Shown: piece by piece, positions 17,271 to 25,469 of the stretch
Layout of the letters: each line of letters starts with the position of its first letter
Position numbering within the stretch: position 1 is the stretch's first letter
From: Thermoproteota archaeon
GTDB taxonomy: Archaea; Thermoproteota; Thermoprotei_A; Sulfolobales; Acidilobaceae
DNA: 41,431 bases
NCBI GenBank assembly: GCA_030549835.1
Contig: JAUQQR010000009.1
Location: 1 to 41,431, forward strand
Direction: 5' to 3'
The notes under the pieces: model-generated
Told to the model about the DNA's origin: nothing
The model's database searches: none
Seen by the model: only the letters and a program-made list of their open reading frames with translations
Translations under genes and position numbers: made by a program

Positions 17271-18302
17271 TCATTGCTTACTTTCTAAGCTAACGTATAG
17301 TATCTTAGGCTTTAGTGCCCCATGCCTTAAATACCATGATGGTGGCCTTATTGGCCACCTAATAACTATGGGTCTCTTAGTAGGTCCTGGTATACTACCA
17401 GCTAGTATAGCGTAGTGGCTATTTACCATCCCATAATGTAGGAAGCCGCCTGAGGGTGTTATACTATACCCATCCTCCCCTATTAATAGGATCCTCTTAT
17501 TATAGTCAGTTCTCCTATGGAATCCCGTCTGACCTGGCTGAGGAATCTCCCACCAAGATCCCGCAGTAGATCCTCTAGTGCCTGGGCCGCTCCTACTACC
17601 CTTCCTATGTTTATGCCATCTAGGTAGCTCCTTAACACCCCACCTCTTTATAACACCCTGGAATCCCTTACCTTTAGTTACACTAATAACATCTACTGGC
17701 TGCCCTACCTGGAATATTTCGCTAATAGAAACTTCTTTTCCAAGCTTACTAGTAGCGTATTCATAGAGTACCCTTATATCATTAACTCCTCCTACCTTAA
17801 CTTCTAGGATATCTGGAGTCTTCTTACTTAAACCTCCAGCTAGTTTAGGCTGTGTTGCTATTAAAACTCTCACATCACGGGCTATATCCAGGTTCTTCTC
17901 TAACTCTCTTAGCCTCGCTTCAGTATTAAATGAGCCTAATGTTGGAATTCTCCTATGGAGTTCTAAATACTCAGGAGGCTCAACCCAAGCTTCTCCAAGA
18001 GTATAGTAGCCTCTATTAGGATCATAGGCGTAGAGTCTTAGAGCTAAAACTATAACTGGAGGAGCCTCTATTATAGTTACTGGGACAAAAATCTCCCTGC
18101 CACTAGTCGGACTCTCTGGGATATCATCAATTATATAAACGTGAGACATTCCAACTTTATAGCCTAAAAATGCTAGTAGAGACGGCTTACCTAAATTAAT
18201 ATTAGGCCAAGATTTTATACGAGGTACTAGTCTTGAAGCTCTCTTCCTAGGCGAAAACCCTAAGCTTCCCCTCTTTGGCGCATGCTTTTTTCTAGCACCC
18301 AA
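17271..18302 (-). CDS. rpl3: 50S ribosomal protein L3 (uL3)
   Basis: The 343-residue protein shows the archaeal L3 signature from KRGSLGFSPRKRASRLVPRI through FLGYKVGMSHV to the conserved KGKGFQGVIKRWGVKELPRW and the loop with WEIPQPGQTGFHRRTDYNKR that reaches the peptidyl-transferase centre. Start is TTG 18302 with GGAGGGA (18310-18316) seven bases upstream and a TTATAA box A at 18341-18350, so the ribosomal genes have their own promoter within the longer co-directional run. Confidence 0.97.
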   Translation of the reverse strand: MGARKKHAPKRGSLGFSPRKRASRLVPRIKSWPNINLGKPSLLAFLGYKVGMSHVYIIDDIPESPTSGREIFVPVTIIEAPPVIVLALRLYAYDPNRGYYTLGEAWVEPPEYLELHRRIPTLGSFNTEARLRELEKNLDIARDVRVLIATQPKLAGGLSKKTPDILEVKVGGVNDIRVLYEYATSKLGKEVSISEIFQVGQPVDVISVTKGKGFQGVIKRWGVKELPRWHKHRKGSRSGPGTRGSTAGSWWEIPQPGQTGFHRRTDYNKRILLIGEDGYSITPSGGFLHYGMVNSHYAILAGSIPGPTKRPIVIRWPIRPPSWYLRHGALKPKILYVSLESKQ

Positions 18303-18309
18303 CTATGTA

Positions 18310-18350
18310 TCCCTCCTACGTCTAAAAGTATTTAGTAAATACTTATAAGC
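18310..18350 (-). promoter_or_regulatory. Promoter and ribosome site of the L3-L4-L23 operon
   Basis: Minus-strand box A GCTTATAAGT at 18341-18350 and ribosome site GGAGGGA at 18310-18316 serve the L3 TTG start. The rest of the gap between L3 and the SPOUT gene (to 18510) shows no reading frame or RNA fold that I can support. Confidence 0.6.
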
Positions 18351-18510
18351 TTAATTGAATTACCTTCTATCTTTCCTTCTGTACCTTAGGACTACTAATT
18401 GTCTATAGAAATTGCTATTCTCTATGGTAACTGTTAAGTTTAATGGTGTTAGAATTTTCTACTTAGGTTAAGAGATTCTAATTAGTATCTCTAAGAGTAA
18501 ACTTATGCTC

Positions 18511-19359
18511 TTAACTAAGTACGCTTAGATTTTCGAGAGCTGAGAGTGTAGCTATTAGCGCTTCTTCAGTCCTAACACTAATAGTACCTTGAGATGGTAT
18601 TGTATTAATTATGAAATCGTATAAGTCACTACTAGTGTACTCATAAGGGCATTTATAGGGACCTCCAAAGATTATGAGGGCTCCTCTAGATCCGCTAAGA
18701 TGTGCAAATATATTATTGGCTATATTACCAATCCATTCACCATACTTACTAGACAATATTATCGTATGACTTCTAGACTTATAGTAATTAATAATATCCT
18801 CTAACTTATATATTACTTTAACCCTAAACCCAGTATATATGTCACCCCATGATGATACTTGTAATATAATTTTAGAGTTTACTATAGACTTTACCTCAAC
18901 TGTTACAATACTCCCAGGCTTTACATAGTCTCTTAGAATACCGTAGCCAATCCTACCTAAGTAAACCTTACACTCACCTCCACTACACGACTCAACATAC
19001 CCATCTATCTTCACTCCTACTTCTACATTCTGGGGAATGTCATGTGGATATAGTCTTAGTGGTGGTAGTAGACCTACAGCTGAGAGATCACTAGTGATAG
19101 GGTAAGCTTTCCTCCTAATATGTGGGGGTGTAACCATATACTTTAGTAATAGTCTTAGAAGTTTTAAGTCTCTAATAGTAGTATCACTATCTCTAAATAG
19201 TAGTGCTTCATTGACCCTAAATATAGCTAGGCTCCTCCCCAGGAGTCCAGCTTTAATTGTTTTGAGCTCTAGAGTATCCTCTGTTACTAAAACACTACCA
19301 GGAAAGGCTATTATGAGCTTTTTCCTCCTCTTAGGAGGAGGCCATTTAAAGTAACTCAT
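18511..19359 (-). CDS. Putative SPOUT RNA methyltransferase (SPOUT1/C9orf114-like)
   Basis: The 282-residue protein matches the archaeal group related to human SPOUT1, which commonly sits before the L3 gene. Features are a basic N-terminus (PPPKRRKKLIIAFPGSVL), the block HIRRKAYPITSDLSAVGLLP followed by PLRLYPHD, an OB-like insert containing GYVESCSGGECKVYLGRIGY, and a C-terminal SPOUT knot with LIIFGGPYKCPYE and the ISVRTEEALIATLSALENL helix. The family is thought to methylate RNA, probably uridine in rRNA, but the target here is not known. ATG at 19359 overlaps the stop of the small upstream gene by one base (TAATG). Confidence 0.85.
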   Translation of the reverse strand: MSYFKWPPPKRRKKLIIAFPGSVLVTEDTLELKTIKAGLLGRSLAIFRVNEALLFRDSDTTIRDLKLLRLLLKYMVTPPHIRRKAYPITSDLSAVGLLPPLRLYPHDIPQNVEVGVKIDGYVESCSGGECKVYLGRIGYGILRDYVKPGSIVTVEVKSIVNSKIILQVSSWGDIYTGFRVKVIYKLEDIINYYKSRSHTIILSSKYGEWIGNIANNIFAHLSGSRGALIIFGGPYKCPYEYTSSDLYDFIINTIPSQGTISVRTEEALIATLSALENLSVLS

Positions 19360-19466
19360 TACTTCTTGCCCTTACTAGGCTGCTTCTTAACTTTACTCTT
19401 ACCCTCTTCTTCACTTGAAGTCTTCTCAGGTGTTATGAAGAGCGTAGTCTTCTGCCTACCACCCAT
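19359..19466 (-). CDS. Small basic protein of 35 residues, unknown
   Basis: A reading frame of 35 residues beginning MGGRQKTTLFITPE and ending in a lysine-rich tail (KSKVKKQPSKGKK). It is supported as a gene by GAGGTG eight bases before its ATG and by the TAATG overlap with the SPOUT gene, a sign of translational coupling. The composition, with glycine-rich start and basic C-terminus, looks ribosome-associated, and MGG-starts occur in S25e-type proteins, but it is far too short to be a full S25e. It follows the methylisocitrate-lyase-like gene with a 10-base gap. No function assigned. Confidence 0.65.
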   Translation of the reverse strand: MGGRQKTTLFITPEKTSSEEEGKSKVKKQPSKGKK

Positions 19467-19476
19467 AACTAACACC

Positions 19477-20445
19477 TCATATACTACCGTGTTTAGCTTC
19501 TCTTAAATATTTCTCTCTTATAACCTTATCTATCTCTGATGCTATTAGCTTATCTCTAATCTCATATTCTTGGTAGCCTATTAGGTTATAATATTCCTCT
19601 CTAGTCATCATTCTATTTAGTAGCTTCTTCTGAGTACCCTCTAGTTTAAGTACTCTTAGAGCTTCTCTAGCAGCTCCTAGAACTACTCTAAATACTGTAG
19701 CTGGAAATATAACTATCTTAACGTTAGCTTCTCTAAACTCATCAACAGTGATATAGGGTGTTTTCCCGAATTCAGTCATATTTGCTAGTATTGGCGCTTT
19801 AACTCTCTTTGTAAACTCTCTAAACTCTTCTATGCTCCTAAGAGCCTCAGGAAATACTATGTCAGCTCCCGCCTCTACATACAACTGTGCTCTCTCAATA
19901 GCGGACTCTAAGCCCTCAATATCTCTAGCATCTGTTCTAGCTACTATTAGTGTATCTCTTCTCCTAGCATTAACTGCTGCTCTAATCTTCTTCATCATAT
20001 CGTCAACACTAATAACACTCTTACCAGGTAGGTGCCCGCACTTCTTAGGCATTACTTGATCTTCTATCTGTATAGCTGCTGCTCCTGCCTCTTCTAAGTC
20101 TCTAATAGTTCTAGCTACATTTAATGCTTCGCCAAACCCGGTATCTGCATCTACTATAACTGGTATGGATACAACTCTAGTTATACTTCTAGTCATTGAT
20201 GTTAATTCACTAAGAGTTATTAAGCCTATATCTGGCATAGCATATAATCCTGTGAGAGACGCTCCAGATAAGTAGACAGCCTCAAACCCTATACTCTCAG
20301 CTAATAGAGCGAATATAGGTCCAAAAACGCCTGGAGCTACTACTATATCTCTCTCCCTAATAAGTCTTCTGAGAGTCTCACTAGGATTCTCTAGAGTACC
20401 TCTATATATGAAAGCCAAGCTACTCACCTTAGTGTAGGCTCTCAA
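19477..20445 (-). CDS. prpB: Methylisocitrate lyase / PEP-mutase family enzyme
   Basis: The protein (322 residues) belongs to the isocitrate lyase/PEP mutase superfamily. It has VDADTGFGEALNVARTIRDL with metal-binding aspartates, QIEDQ, and the KKCGH catalytic loop (about residues 132-136), which point to 2-methylisocitrate lyase (splits 2-methylisocitrate to pyruvate and succinate, propionate catabolism) rather than to PEP mutase. Start TTG 20445 lacks a ribosome site; an in-frame TTG at 20418 has GGTGAG just upstream and may be the true start. It lies seven bases after the coiled-coil gene of the Ced-like operon. No citrate synthase or PrpD gene is nearby. Confidence 0.85.
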   Translation of the reverse strand: MRAYTKVSSLAFIYRGTLENPSETLRRLIRERDIVVAPGVFGPIFALLAESIGFEAVYLSGASLTGLYAMPDIGLITLSELTSMTRSITRVVSIPVIVDADTGFGEALNVARTIRDLEEAGAAAIQIEDQVMPKKCGHLPGKSVISVDDMMKKIRAAVNARRRDTLIVARTDARDIEGLESAIERAQLYVEAGADIVFPEALRSIEEFREFTKRVKAPILANMTEFGKTPYITVDEFREANVKIVIFPATVFRVVLGAAREALRVLKLEGTQKKLLNRMMTREEYYNLIGYQEYEIRDKLIASEIDKVIREKYLREAKHGSI

Positions 20446-20452
20446 CCATTTA

Positions 20453-21037
20453 TTATATGATACGTAGGATACTTAAAACTTGTAGTAAGAGTAGAATCAA
20501 TACTATTATAAGTGTCAAATATACTACCTTACTAAGGAAACTTAAATTATTATTGACAGATTTAACTTTATTATCTAAGCCCATAATAAAGCTATCTATT
20601 CTAGCTATACTATCCTTAACGTTAGTCATGAAACTATTTAGAGCATCGTGTATTATAGTAATAGTGTCGTTAAACCTACTACTCAAACTAGGTATATTCT
20701 CAACTTGGCCTCTAAACTCTTTAACCTCATTTGATAAACCCCTTATTCTTAAGTCTATATTAGCTAAGTCATCTTTATAAACCATATTGGCTATTATGTT
20801 ACTTAATTGCTCTTTTACGTTACTCTCTACAGTTGTTATTAAACCCGTAATTTTCTTCTCAAACTCTACTAGATCAGATTTTGATACAACTTCTCTCATA
20901 ATAGCATGGACTATCGCCATTCTTAGATCCGGTTCTAGCATTAACTCAGCTATAAATACTTTAAAGAATCTTTTCCTAAGCTCAGCGTTCTTCTCAATCT
21001 CCTCTAAAACCTTAGCTGCTAGAGACAATTCTCTCAC
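20453..21037 (-). CDS. Tail-anchored coiled-coil protein next to CedB-like ATPase
   Basis: Unrecognised. The 194-residue protein has an N-terminal helical region (about 1-50) with a charged PDLRMAIVHAIMREVVSK stretch, a long amphipathic coiled coil (about 55-165), and one C-terminal transmembrane helix VVYLTLIIVLILLLLQVLSI followed by only a few residues, the layout of a tail-anchored membrane protein facing the cytoplasm. GTG 21037 overlaps the ATPase gene by 26 bases; TTG 21028 has GGTGAG upstream and may be the start. Overlap with the CedB-like gene suggests a partner role at the DNA-import complex, which is inference only. Confidence 0.75.
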   Translation of the reverse strand: MRELSLAAKVLEEIEKNAELRKRFFKVFIAELMLEPDLRMAIVHAIMREVVSKSDLVEFEKKITGLITTVESNVKEQLSNIIANMVYKDDLANIDLRIRGLSNEVKEFRGQVENIPSLSSRFNDTITIIHDALNSFMTNVKDSIARIDSFIMGLDNKVKSVNNNLSFLSKVVYLTLIIVLILLLLQVLSILRII

Positions 21038-22517
21038 CCTCTATGATATTCTTCTCTAACATACTTTTATAATTATATACTAGTACGTTAACCGGAGGCT
21101 TATCACCTATTCTTACTAAAGCCTCACCTACAGGGAGCTTTAATAAAGTGTCTCCATTTTCAAGGCCAAGTCTCCTAGCGAGCTCAACATAATTCTTAGT
21201 GAATCCACCGAAGGCAATAATAACTCTTGTATTATCTAGGATAGGCTGTGGAATATCTGAGGGAGACTGAGTAGCGTATACTATGTATACACCCTTACTC
21301 CTACCCTCTCTTAAAGCTATAATCATATGGTTAGCTGTACCTTGAGCTATCCTCCACGCCTCATCAATAACTATGACTATCCTCCCAGGTAATCCTTTCT
21401 CTGAGGCCTCTAAGACTATACTTGATAGTATTAGACTTGAAGCAACATTCCTATCCTCATTCGGGAGTTCTGATAAATCATACACTACTAGTCCTCTCTC
21501 TACTAGTGAACCTAGGCATGTCTCTACTCTACTCTCTCCCCAAGCCGTCTGTAGGCTTGATTTTATGAGCTCACTTGCTACTCCATCTAGTCTTGGGAGT
21601 CTTATACAGGTATCATTACCAATCTTAATAATCTTAGATGCTATATTTGATACTAGTGACTTCAGATCTCCTTTTGGATCTATAACTGCTACCATGTAGG
21701 GGTCGAGCCTAGAATCACTTATTAATCCTAGCTGTGCGGTTAGTCCAGCTAAGAGTACGGTTTTACCTTTACCTGTAGGTCCAAAGACTCCTATATGTGC
21801 TTCAAAGTCTCTAGGCCAATCTAGTACTAGAACATTATCTCCATCAATATACCTACCTATAACTACTCCTCTCTTATCACTAACATGCTTCTCAGATACT
21901 ATTACAGGTTTTGTATTTATAGCTGTATCTAGCTGTGGAGTAAACGATATTATTGAGCCTAGACTCCCATCACTACTAACACTCTTCAATATTATCCCAG
22001 TCTCAGCCTCAACTATACTTCTAAATGCTTCAACTATCCTAATATGATCTTCAGAGTCCTCTGGGATCCAGAGTATCATAGCTAGGGAGCCTAGATAAGG
22101 TCTATGATCTCTAATAGCTAGCTTATATAGGTCTTGGAGGAATTTAAGCCTCTCAGCGTATCTTATATGCTTAGTAGCAGTATATGCTAACTCAGTTTTC
22201 TTTATCTCATCATCTAGAAACCTTAAGAGTTTACCTCTATCAACTTTAAATATTGTTGATATAAATGTTATATTAACTCTCAGTGACCTAGCTAGCTCAA
22301 CTAACCTCTCATATACCTCATACTCACCTGATGGGACACTATCAGCTACTAGGGTATACCCTACTAGAGTAGCTCCTCCCATCTTAATTTTAACGCCACT
22401 ACCTTTCTTAAATCCAATTGGTATTTTTAGATCTCTTGTCACCATCATATTCCTAATTATTAGTAATAGTGAGATGACTGCTAAACCGATTATTAATACA
22501 TCTAGGATGTTAACCAT
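21012..22517 (-). CDS. cedB: CedB-like HerA/VirB4-family ATPase with membrane anchor
   Basis: The 501-residue protein has an N-terminal transmembrane helix (about 5-24), a middle domain of about 200 residues, and a HerA/FtsK/VirB4-type motor: Walker A GPTGKGKT (246-253), VIDPKGDLKS, Walker B IVIVIDEAWR (380-389) and a YATQSPSDIPQPILDN segment with the conserved glutamine. CedB is the motor of the crenarchaeal DNA-import (Ced) system described in Sulfolobus and seen in Aeropyrum. The assignment rests on architecture plus the two membrane-protein genes directly upstream (gap of one base to the CedA-like gene). A plain HerA helicase is less likely because HerA has no membrane helix and pairs with NurA. 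Confidence 0.8.
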   Translation of the reverse strand: MVNILDVLIIGLAVISLLLIIRNMMVTRDLKIPIGFKKGSGVKIKMGGATLVGYTLVADSVPSGEYEVYERLVELARSLRVNITFISTIFKVDRGKLLRFLDDEIKKTELAYTATKHIRYAERLKFLQDLYKLAIRDHRPYLGSLAMILWIPEDSEDHIRIVEAFRSIVEAETGIILKSVSSDGSLGSIISFTPQLDTAINTKPVIVSEKHVSDKRGVVIGRYIDGDNVLVLDWPRDFEAHIGVFGPTGKGKTVLLAGLTAQLGLISDSRLDPYMVAVIDPKGDLKSLVSNIASKIIKIGNDTCIRLPRLDGVASELIKSSLQTAWGESRVETCLGSLVERGLVVYDLSELPNEDRNVASSLILSSIVLEASEKGLPGRIVIVIDEAWRIAQGTANHMIIALREGRSKGVYIVYATQSPSDIPQPILDNTRVIIAFGGFTKNYVELARRLGLENGDTLLKLPVGEALVRIGDKPPVNVLVYNYKSMLEKNIIEGERIVSSS

Positions 22518-22518
22518 C

Positions 22519-23883
22519 TCAGGCTACCTTTATTGGGATTCTACCTTTACCGCCTAGTAGGCTTGCAATACCACTTGTTATGAGGAAGAGTATAAATACA
22601 TAGATAGCTGGAATTGTTAGGTAATATAGTATGAAAGCTTTAAGTATATTAATATCAAAAAAGCTTAGACTCCCAATAACCGTATCTATATAATCAATAG
22701 TATCCCCATAGTGTAGTGATACTGGAGTACAAGAGGATACTGTTATATTCATAGCATAATGACTTGGCTGTGAAGCTTCAATTCTATAAGCACTACCCTT
22801 AACACCCCTCCACTCCCACTCATAGGATTTAATACTACTATTTGAATTAACATTATTAATACATGAGCCTGGTACTCTAGCCTCAATATAGTCTCCAGCG
22901 TTAAGCCACACTACTATATTATAGCTATCTCCAGACTCTAAGATGTTGTATGTAGATGATGTAGTATAGACTAAAATTAACGGGTTCTTAAATATAATAG
23001 TATGCGGAGATTTCAACGTAATAGTGTCTCCGCCCTTATAATCGCCGATGTTAATAGGGTTAGGGTATAATGGGAGTAGTACTCCAGAGTATTCCAGGTA
23101 TGGGTATAGGGTATTACTGGGTACAGCTATGAATATGTGGTTAGCGTATTTAGACTTAGCGTAGCCATCACTACTTATAACATACGATGCTACTATGCTA
23201 CTATCAGGTCTTTTAAGTATGAGTATACCGTTAGATGCTGGGTGCTCGAGATTAGATACTACTCTAATAGCTACAAGCTTATAGTCTTGGTTCTCAACAT
23301 CAATATTAGGGTATGATGCTATGTTTAAAATAAATACTGGTAGTAGCTGTAACCCAATAGTGAATACTAATATGAATGATATAAGCCATGCCCCAGCACT
23401 TCTAGCTATCTTAAATGGTAGAGAGAATAATACCACACCTATGACCATAAGAGGTATTCCATAAACAAATACGAGTTCTCCTATACCACCTAAAGTTGTA
23501 AGAAATATTATTGTCAGTGTAGCAATTCTATCAAATGGAATTACTAGGGCACTAATGACATTAGAGAATACTAGAGAAGATGGAAAAGACTGGAGTATAC
23601 TAGTTATAACTTTAATAGATAAAGCTGTTGCCACAGAATTCCCATACCAATTAATGAATAACGCTTTAGACCCGCCAAGTAGAGATGCTAATCTAAAGCT
23701 AGCCTCGTATAATATACTATAAAGTAGTACAATTAGGAGCGCTAGCATAGAGTCCCAAATGAGTTCAGGACCCCACTTCTTAATTGAACGTATTGGTATC
23801 GGAAGTGAGTATATGAGTACGCCTAAGTAAAATGTTAATATTGATAGCTTAATAGCTAGTAACGCCATATAGCTAATATCCAT
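22519..23883 (-). CDS. cedA: CedA-like polytopic membrane protein
   Basis: The 454-residue protein has hydrophobic segments at about 6-27, 43-62, 120-153 (probably two helices) and 165-187, then a hydrophilic beta-rich domain of about 220 residues presumably outside the cell (with Asn-rich and Ser/Thr-rich stretches and Cys pairs SCINN and SSCTP), and a C-terminal hydrophobic region (about 410-442). This fits the channel-like CedA of the crenarchaeal DNA-import system, proposed to be VirB6-like. Sequence identity cannot be judged by eye; the call depends mainly on context between a CedA1-like pilin and a CedB-like ATPase. Confidence 0.7.
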   Translation of the reverse strand: MDISYMALLAIKLSILTFYLGVLIYSLPIPIRSIKKWGPELIWDSMLALLIVLLYSILYEASFRLASLLGGSKALFINWYGNSVATALSIKVITSILQSFPSSLVFSNVISALVIPFDRIATLTIIFLTTLGGIGELVFVYGIPLMVIGVVLFSLPFKIARSAGAWLISFILVFTIGLQLLPVFILNIASYPNIDVENQDYKLVAIRVVSNLEHPASNGILILKRPDSSIVASYVISSDGYAKSKYANHIFIAVPSNTLYPYLEYSGVLLPLYPNPINIGDYKGGDTITLKSPHTIIFKNPLILVYTTSSTYNILESGDSYNIVVWLNAGDYIEARVPGSCINNVNSNSSIKSYEWEWRGVKGSAYRIEASQPSHYAMNITVSSCTPVSLHYGDTIDYIDTVIGSLSFFDINILKAFILYYLTIPAIYVFILFLITSGIASLLGGKGRIPIKVA

Positions 23884-23893
23884 GCTATGTAAC

Positions 23894-24148
23894 CTACCCT
23901 AAAGCTCCAGCTACGAGGCTAGCTAAGTATGTTATGAATTTAAATATAGTAGCTCCTATAGCTAGCCAGAATGCAGCCCATATAGAGTCTTCAATTAAAC
24001 TTGCGCCAGCTCTCTTAACCTTACTAAATGGTATTGGAGCACCCCTAAGAGCCCAACCAATACTCCATGTTAGTAAGAATAGAGCCCAAGCTAGTGCAGT
24101 TATCCTAGTAGTCCACTCATCTATAACCTGAACCAGATCTACAGCCAT
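23894..24148 (-). CDS. cedA1: CedA1-like pilin subunit (two transmembrane helices)
   Basis: The 84-residue protein is two hydrophobic helices (about ITALAWALFLLTWSIGWAL and IWAAFWLAIGATIFKFITYL) joined by a basic loop, RGAPIPFSKVKRAGASL. This helix-loop-helix plan matches CedA1, the subunit of the crenarchaeal DNA-import pilus and a relative of bacterial VirB2 conjugative pilins. TTG 24154 is in frame, but ATG 24148 is better placed relative to GGGGT upstream. A box A (about 24211-24222, minus strand) lies in front. It begins the run cedA1-cedA-cedB-coiled-coil gene. A generic small membrane protein cannot be excluded from sequence alone. Confidence 0.75.
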   Translation of the reverse strand: MAVDLVQVIDEWTTRITALAWALFLLTWSIGWALRGAPIPFSKVKRAGASLIEDSIWAAFWLAIGATIFKFITYLASLVAGALG

Positions 24149-24210
24149 AAGCAACGACCCCAGTATATACTACTCAGAATATAGGAGGTACAGGGTAAAC
24201 CGGTAGTAAG

Positions 24211-24222
24211 ATATTATAAACT
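24211..24222 (-). promoter_or_regulatory. Box A promoter of the Ced-like operon
   Basis: The minus strand reads GTTTATAATAT, a TATA-type element that would start transcription near 24193, giving a leader of about 45 bases before the CedA1-like ATG. The divergent protease gene has its own CTATAATAG at 24271-24279. Confidence 0.5.
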
Positions 24223-24301
24223 GAAGCTTCACTGTTTCCCATTGAAAACTATATCTAATACTTACGTTGGCTATAATAGAGTAATAGTTAGTTAAAAGGT
24301 T

Positions 24302-24916
24302 TTGCATAGAGACCATTATTTGGTGTTTGATTTGCCTCTAGGAGAAAGACATTTTTCAGGTGAAGTTGAGGAGCCTCTATCATGGGTCTTAGCTATTATA
24401 GCTTTATCATTTGCATTTGGTGGATTAAGTGTTTTTAATTTAAGTTTCCTGTTATCACCCTACTTCATTGGTGTTTTCCTCGGCTTTGCTCTCCACGAGC
24501 TTGCTCATAGAGGTATTGCTAGAATGTATGGGATGCATGCTAGTTTTATAGCCTTTATACCTGGTCTCATAATAACTTTTATATCAGGCTTTCTGCCATT
24601 TGCTATAATAGCTCCAGGCTATGTGAGGGTGTTCCCTCTAGGTGGATGGGTTTGGGATAGGAATAGTATACTATATTCTATAGCTGCAGGTCCGGCAGCT
24701 AACATTATTTTATCTTTAGTTTCACTCTTACTATTAAATATGACAAATCTTCATTCTTTCAAGGTTATAGCCTTCATTAACTCGTGGATTGCCTTCTTCA
24801 ACTTACTACCAATACCTCCACTTGATGGATCTAAAATATTTAATTTAAACTTTACACTCTGGACTCTTATGATCTTATTATCTTTAGTACTACTCATGGT
24901 ATCTGGGTGGCTCTAG
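24302..24916 (+). CDS. Site-2-protease-like membrane metalloprotease, M50 family
   Basis: Intramembrane zinc proteases of this type cut membrane-bound regulators. The 204-residue protein has about five or six transmembrane helices, the catalytic HELAH (near residue 65, in GFALHELAHRG) and the C-terminal metal-ligand region NSWIAFFNLLPIPPLDGSKI. No PDZ domain is present; it is a minimal form. The TTG at 24302 lies about 25 bases after a CTATAATAG box, so the mRNA may be leaderless. It is divergent from the Ced-like operon and is followed by nadM after 21 bases. Confidence 0.88.
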   Translation: MHRDHYLVFDLPLGERHFSGEVEEPLSWVLAIIALSFAFGGLSVFNLSFLLSPYFIGVFLGFALHELAHRGIARMYGMHASFIAFIPGLIITFISGFLPFAIIAPGYVRVFPLGGWVWDRNSILYSIAAGPAANIILSLVSLLLLNMTNLHSFKVIAFINSWIAFFNLLPIPPLDGSKIFNLNFTLWTLMILLSLVLLMVSGWL

Positions 24917-24937
24917 ATATAGTATTGAGGGTCTTTT

Positions 24938-25465
24938 ATGGTTAGGAGAGCCCTACTCTTTGGTAGATTCCAGCCATTCCATAAGGGGCATGTTAGTATC
25001 GTTAAGTGGGCTTTATATGAGGTCGGGTTTGATGAAATAGTATTCTTAATTGGTATGGCGTCAGAGAACTATACGCCAAGGAATCCATTTACAGCTGGTG
25101 AGAGGATAGAGATGATTAGATTATCTCTTAAAGACTCTGGGATGCCATTAGATAAAGCTATAACAGCTACAATTATGACATTAGAAACTAGTATTGGTAG
25201 TGTTCACTATGTCCTCTCATATGTTCCACGTGTTGAAGCTATCCTAACAAGGAATCCTGTCATATCTAAGATATTCATAGATGCTGGGATTAAAGTTTTA
25301 CAACCACCATTATTTAATAGAGATGAGTGGAGAGGAGAGATTATAAGGCTAAAAATAGCTAGAGGTGATGAGAGCTGGAAGAATGCAGTAACACCCTCAA
25401 CAGCAAAATTCATTGAGGATATTGGAGGAGTTGAGAGGATTATGTGGATGTATGAGAGAGATTGA
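24938..25465 (+). CDS. nadM: Nicotinamide-nucleotide adenylyltransferase (NadM)
   Basis: Archaeal NMN adenylyltransferase joins NMN and ATP to make NAD. The 175-residue protein has the nucleotidyltransferase motif GRFQPFHKGH (8-17), ENYTPRNPFTAGERIEM, the HYVLSYVPRVEAILTRNP central block and the C-terminal VTPSTAKFI corresponding to the ISSTxxR-type end of the family. ATG 24938 has GAGGGT upstream. Probably co-transcribed with the M50 gene and convergent with aRF1. Confidence 0.95.
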   Translation: MVRRALLFGRFQPFHKGHVSIVKWALYEVGFDEIVFLIGMASENYTPRNPFTAGERIEMIRLSLKDSGMPLDKAITATIMTLETSIGSVHYVLSYVPRVEAILTRNPVISKIFIDAGIKVLQPPLFNRDEWRGEIIRLKIARGDESWKNAVTPSTAKFIEDIGGVERIMWMYERD

Positions 25466-25469
25466 GTAG

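Noticed and set aside
21012-22517. HerA of the HerA-NurA-Mre11-Rad50 repair cluster
   Set aside because: No NurA, Mre11 or Rad50 gene is adjacent and the protein has an N-terminal membrane helix; the neighbours are small membrane proteins.
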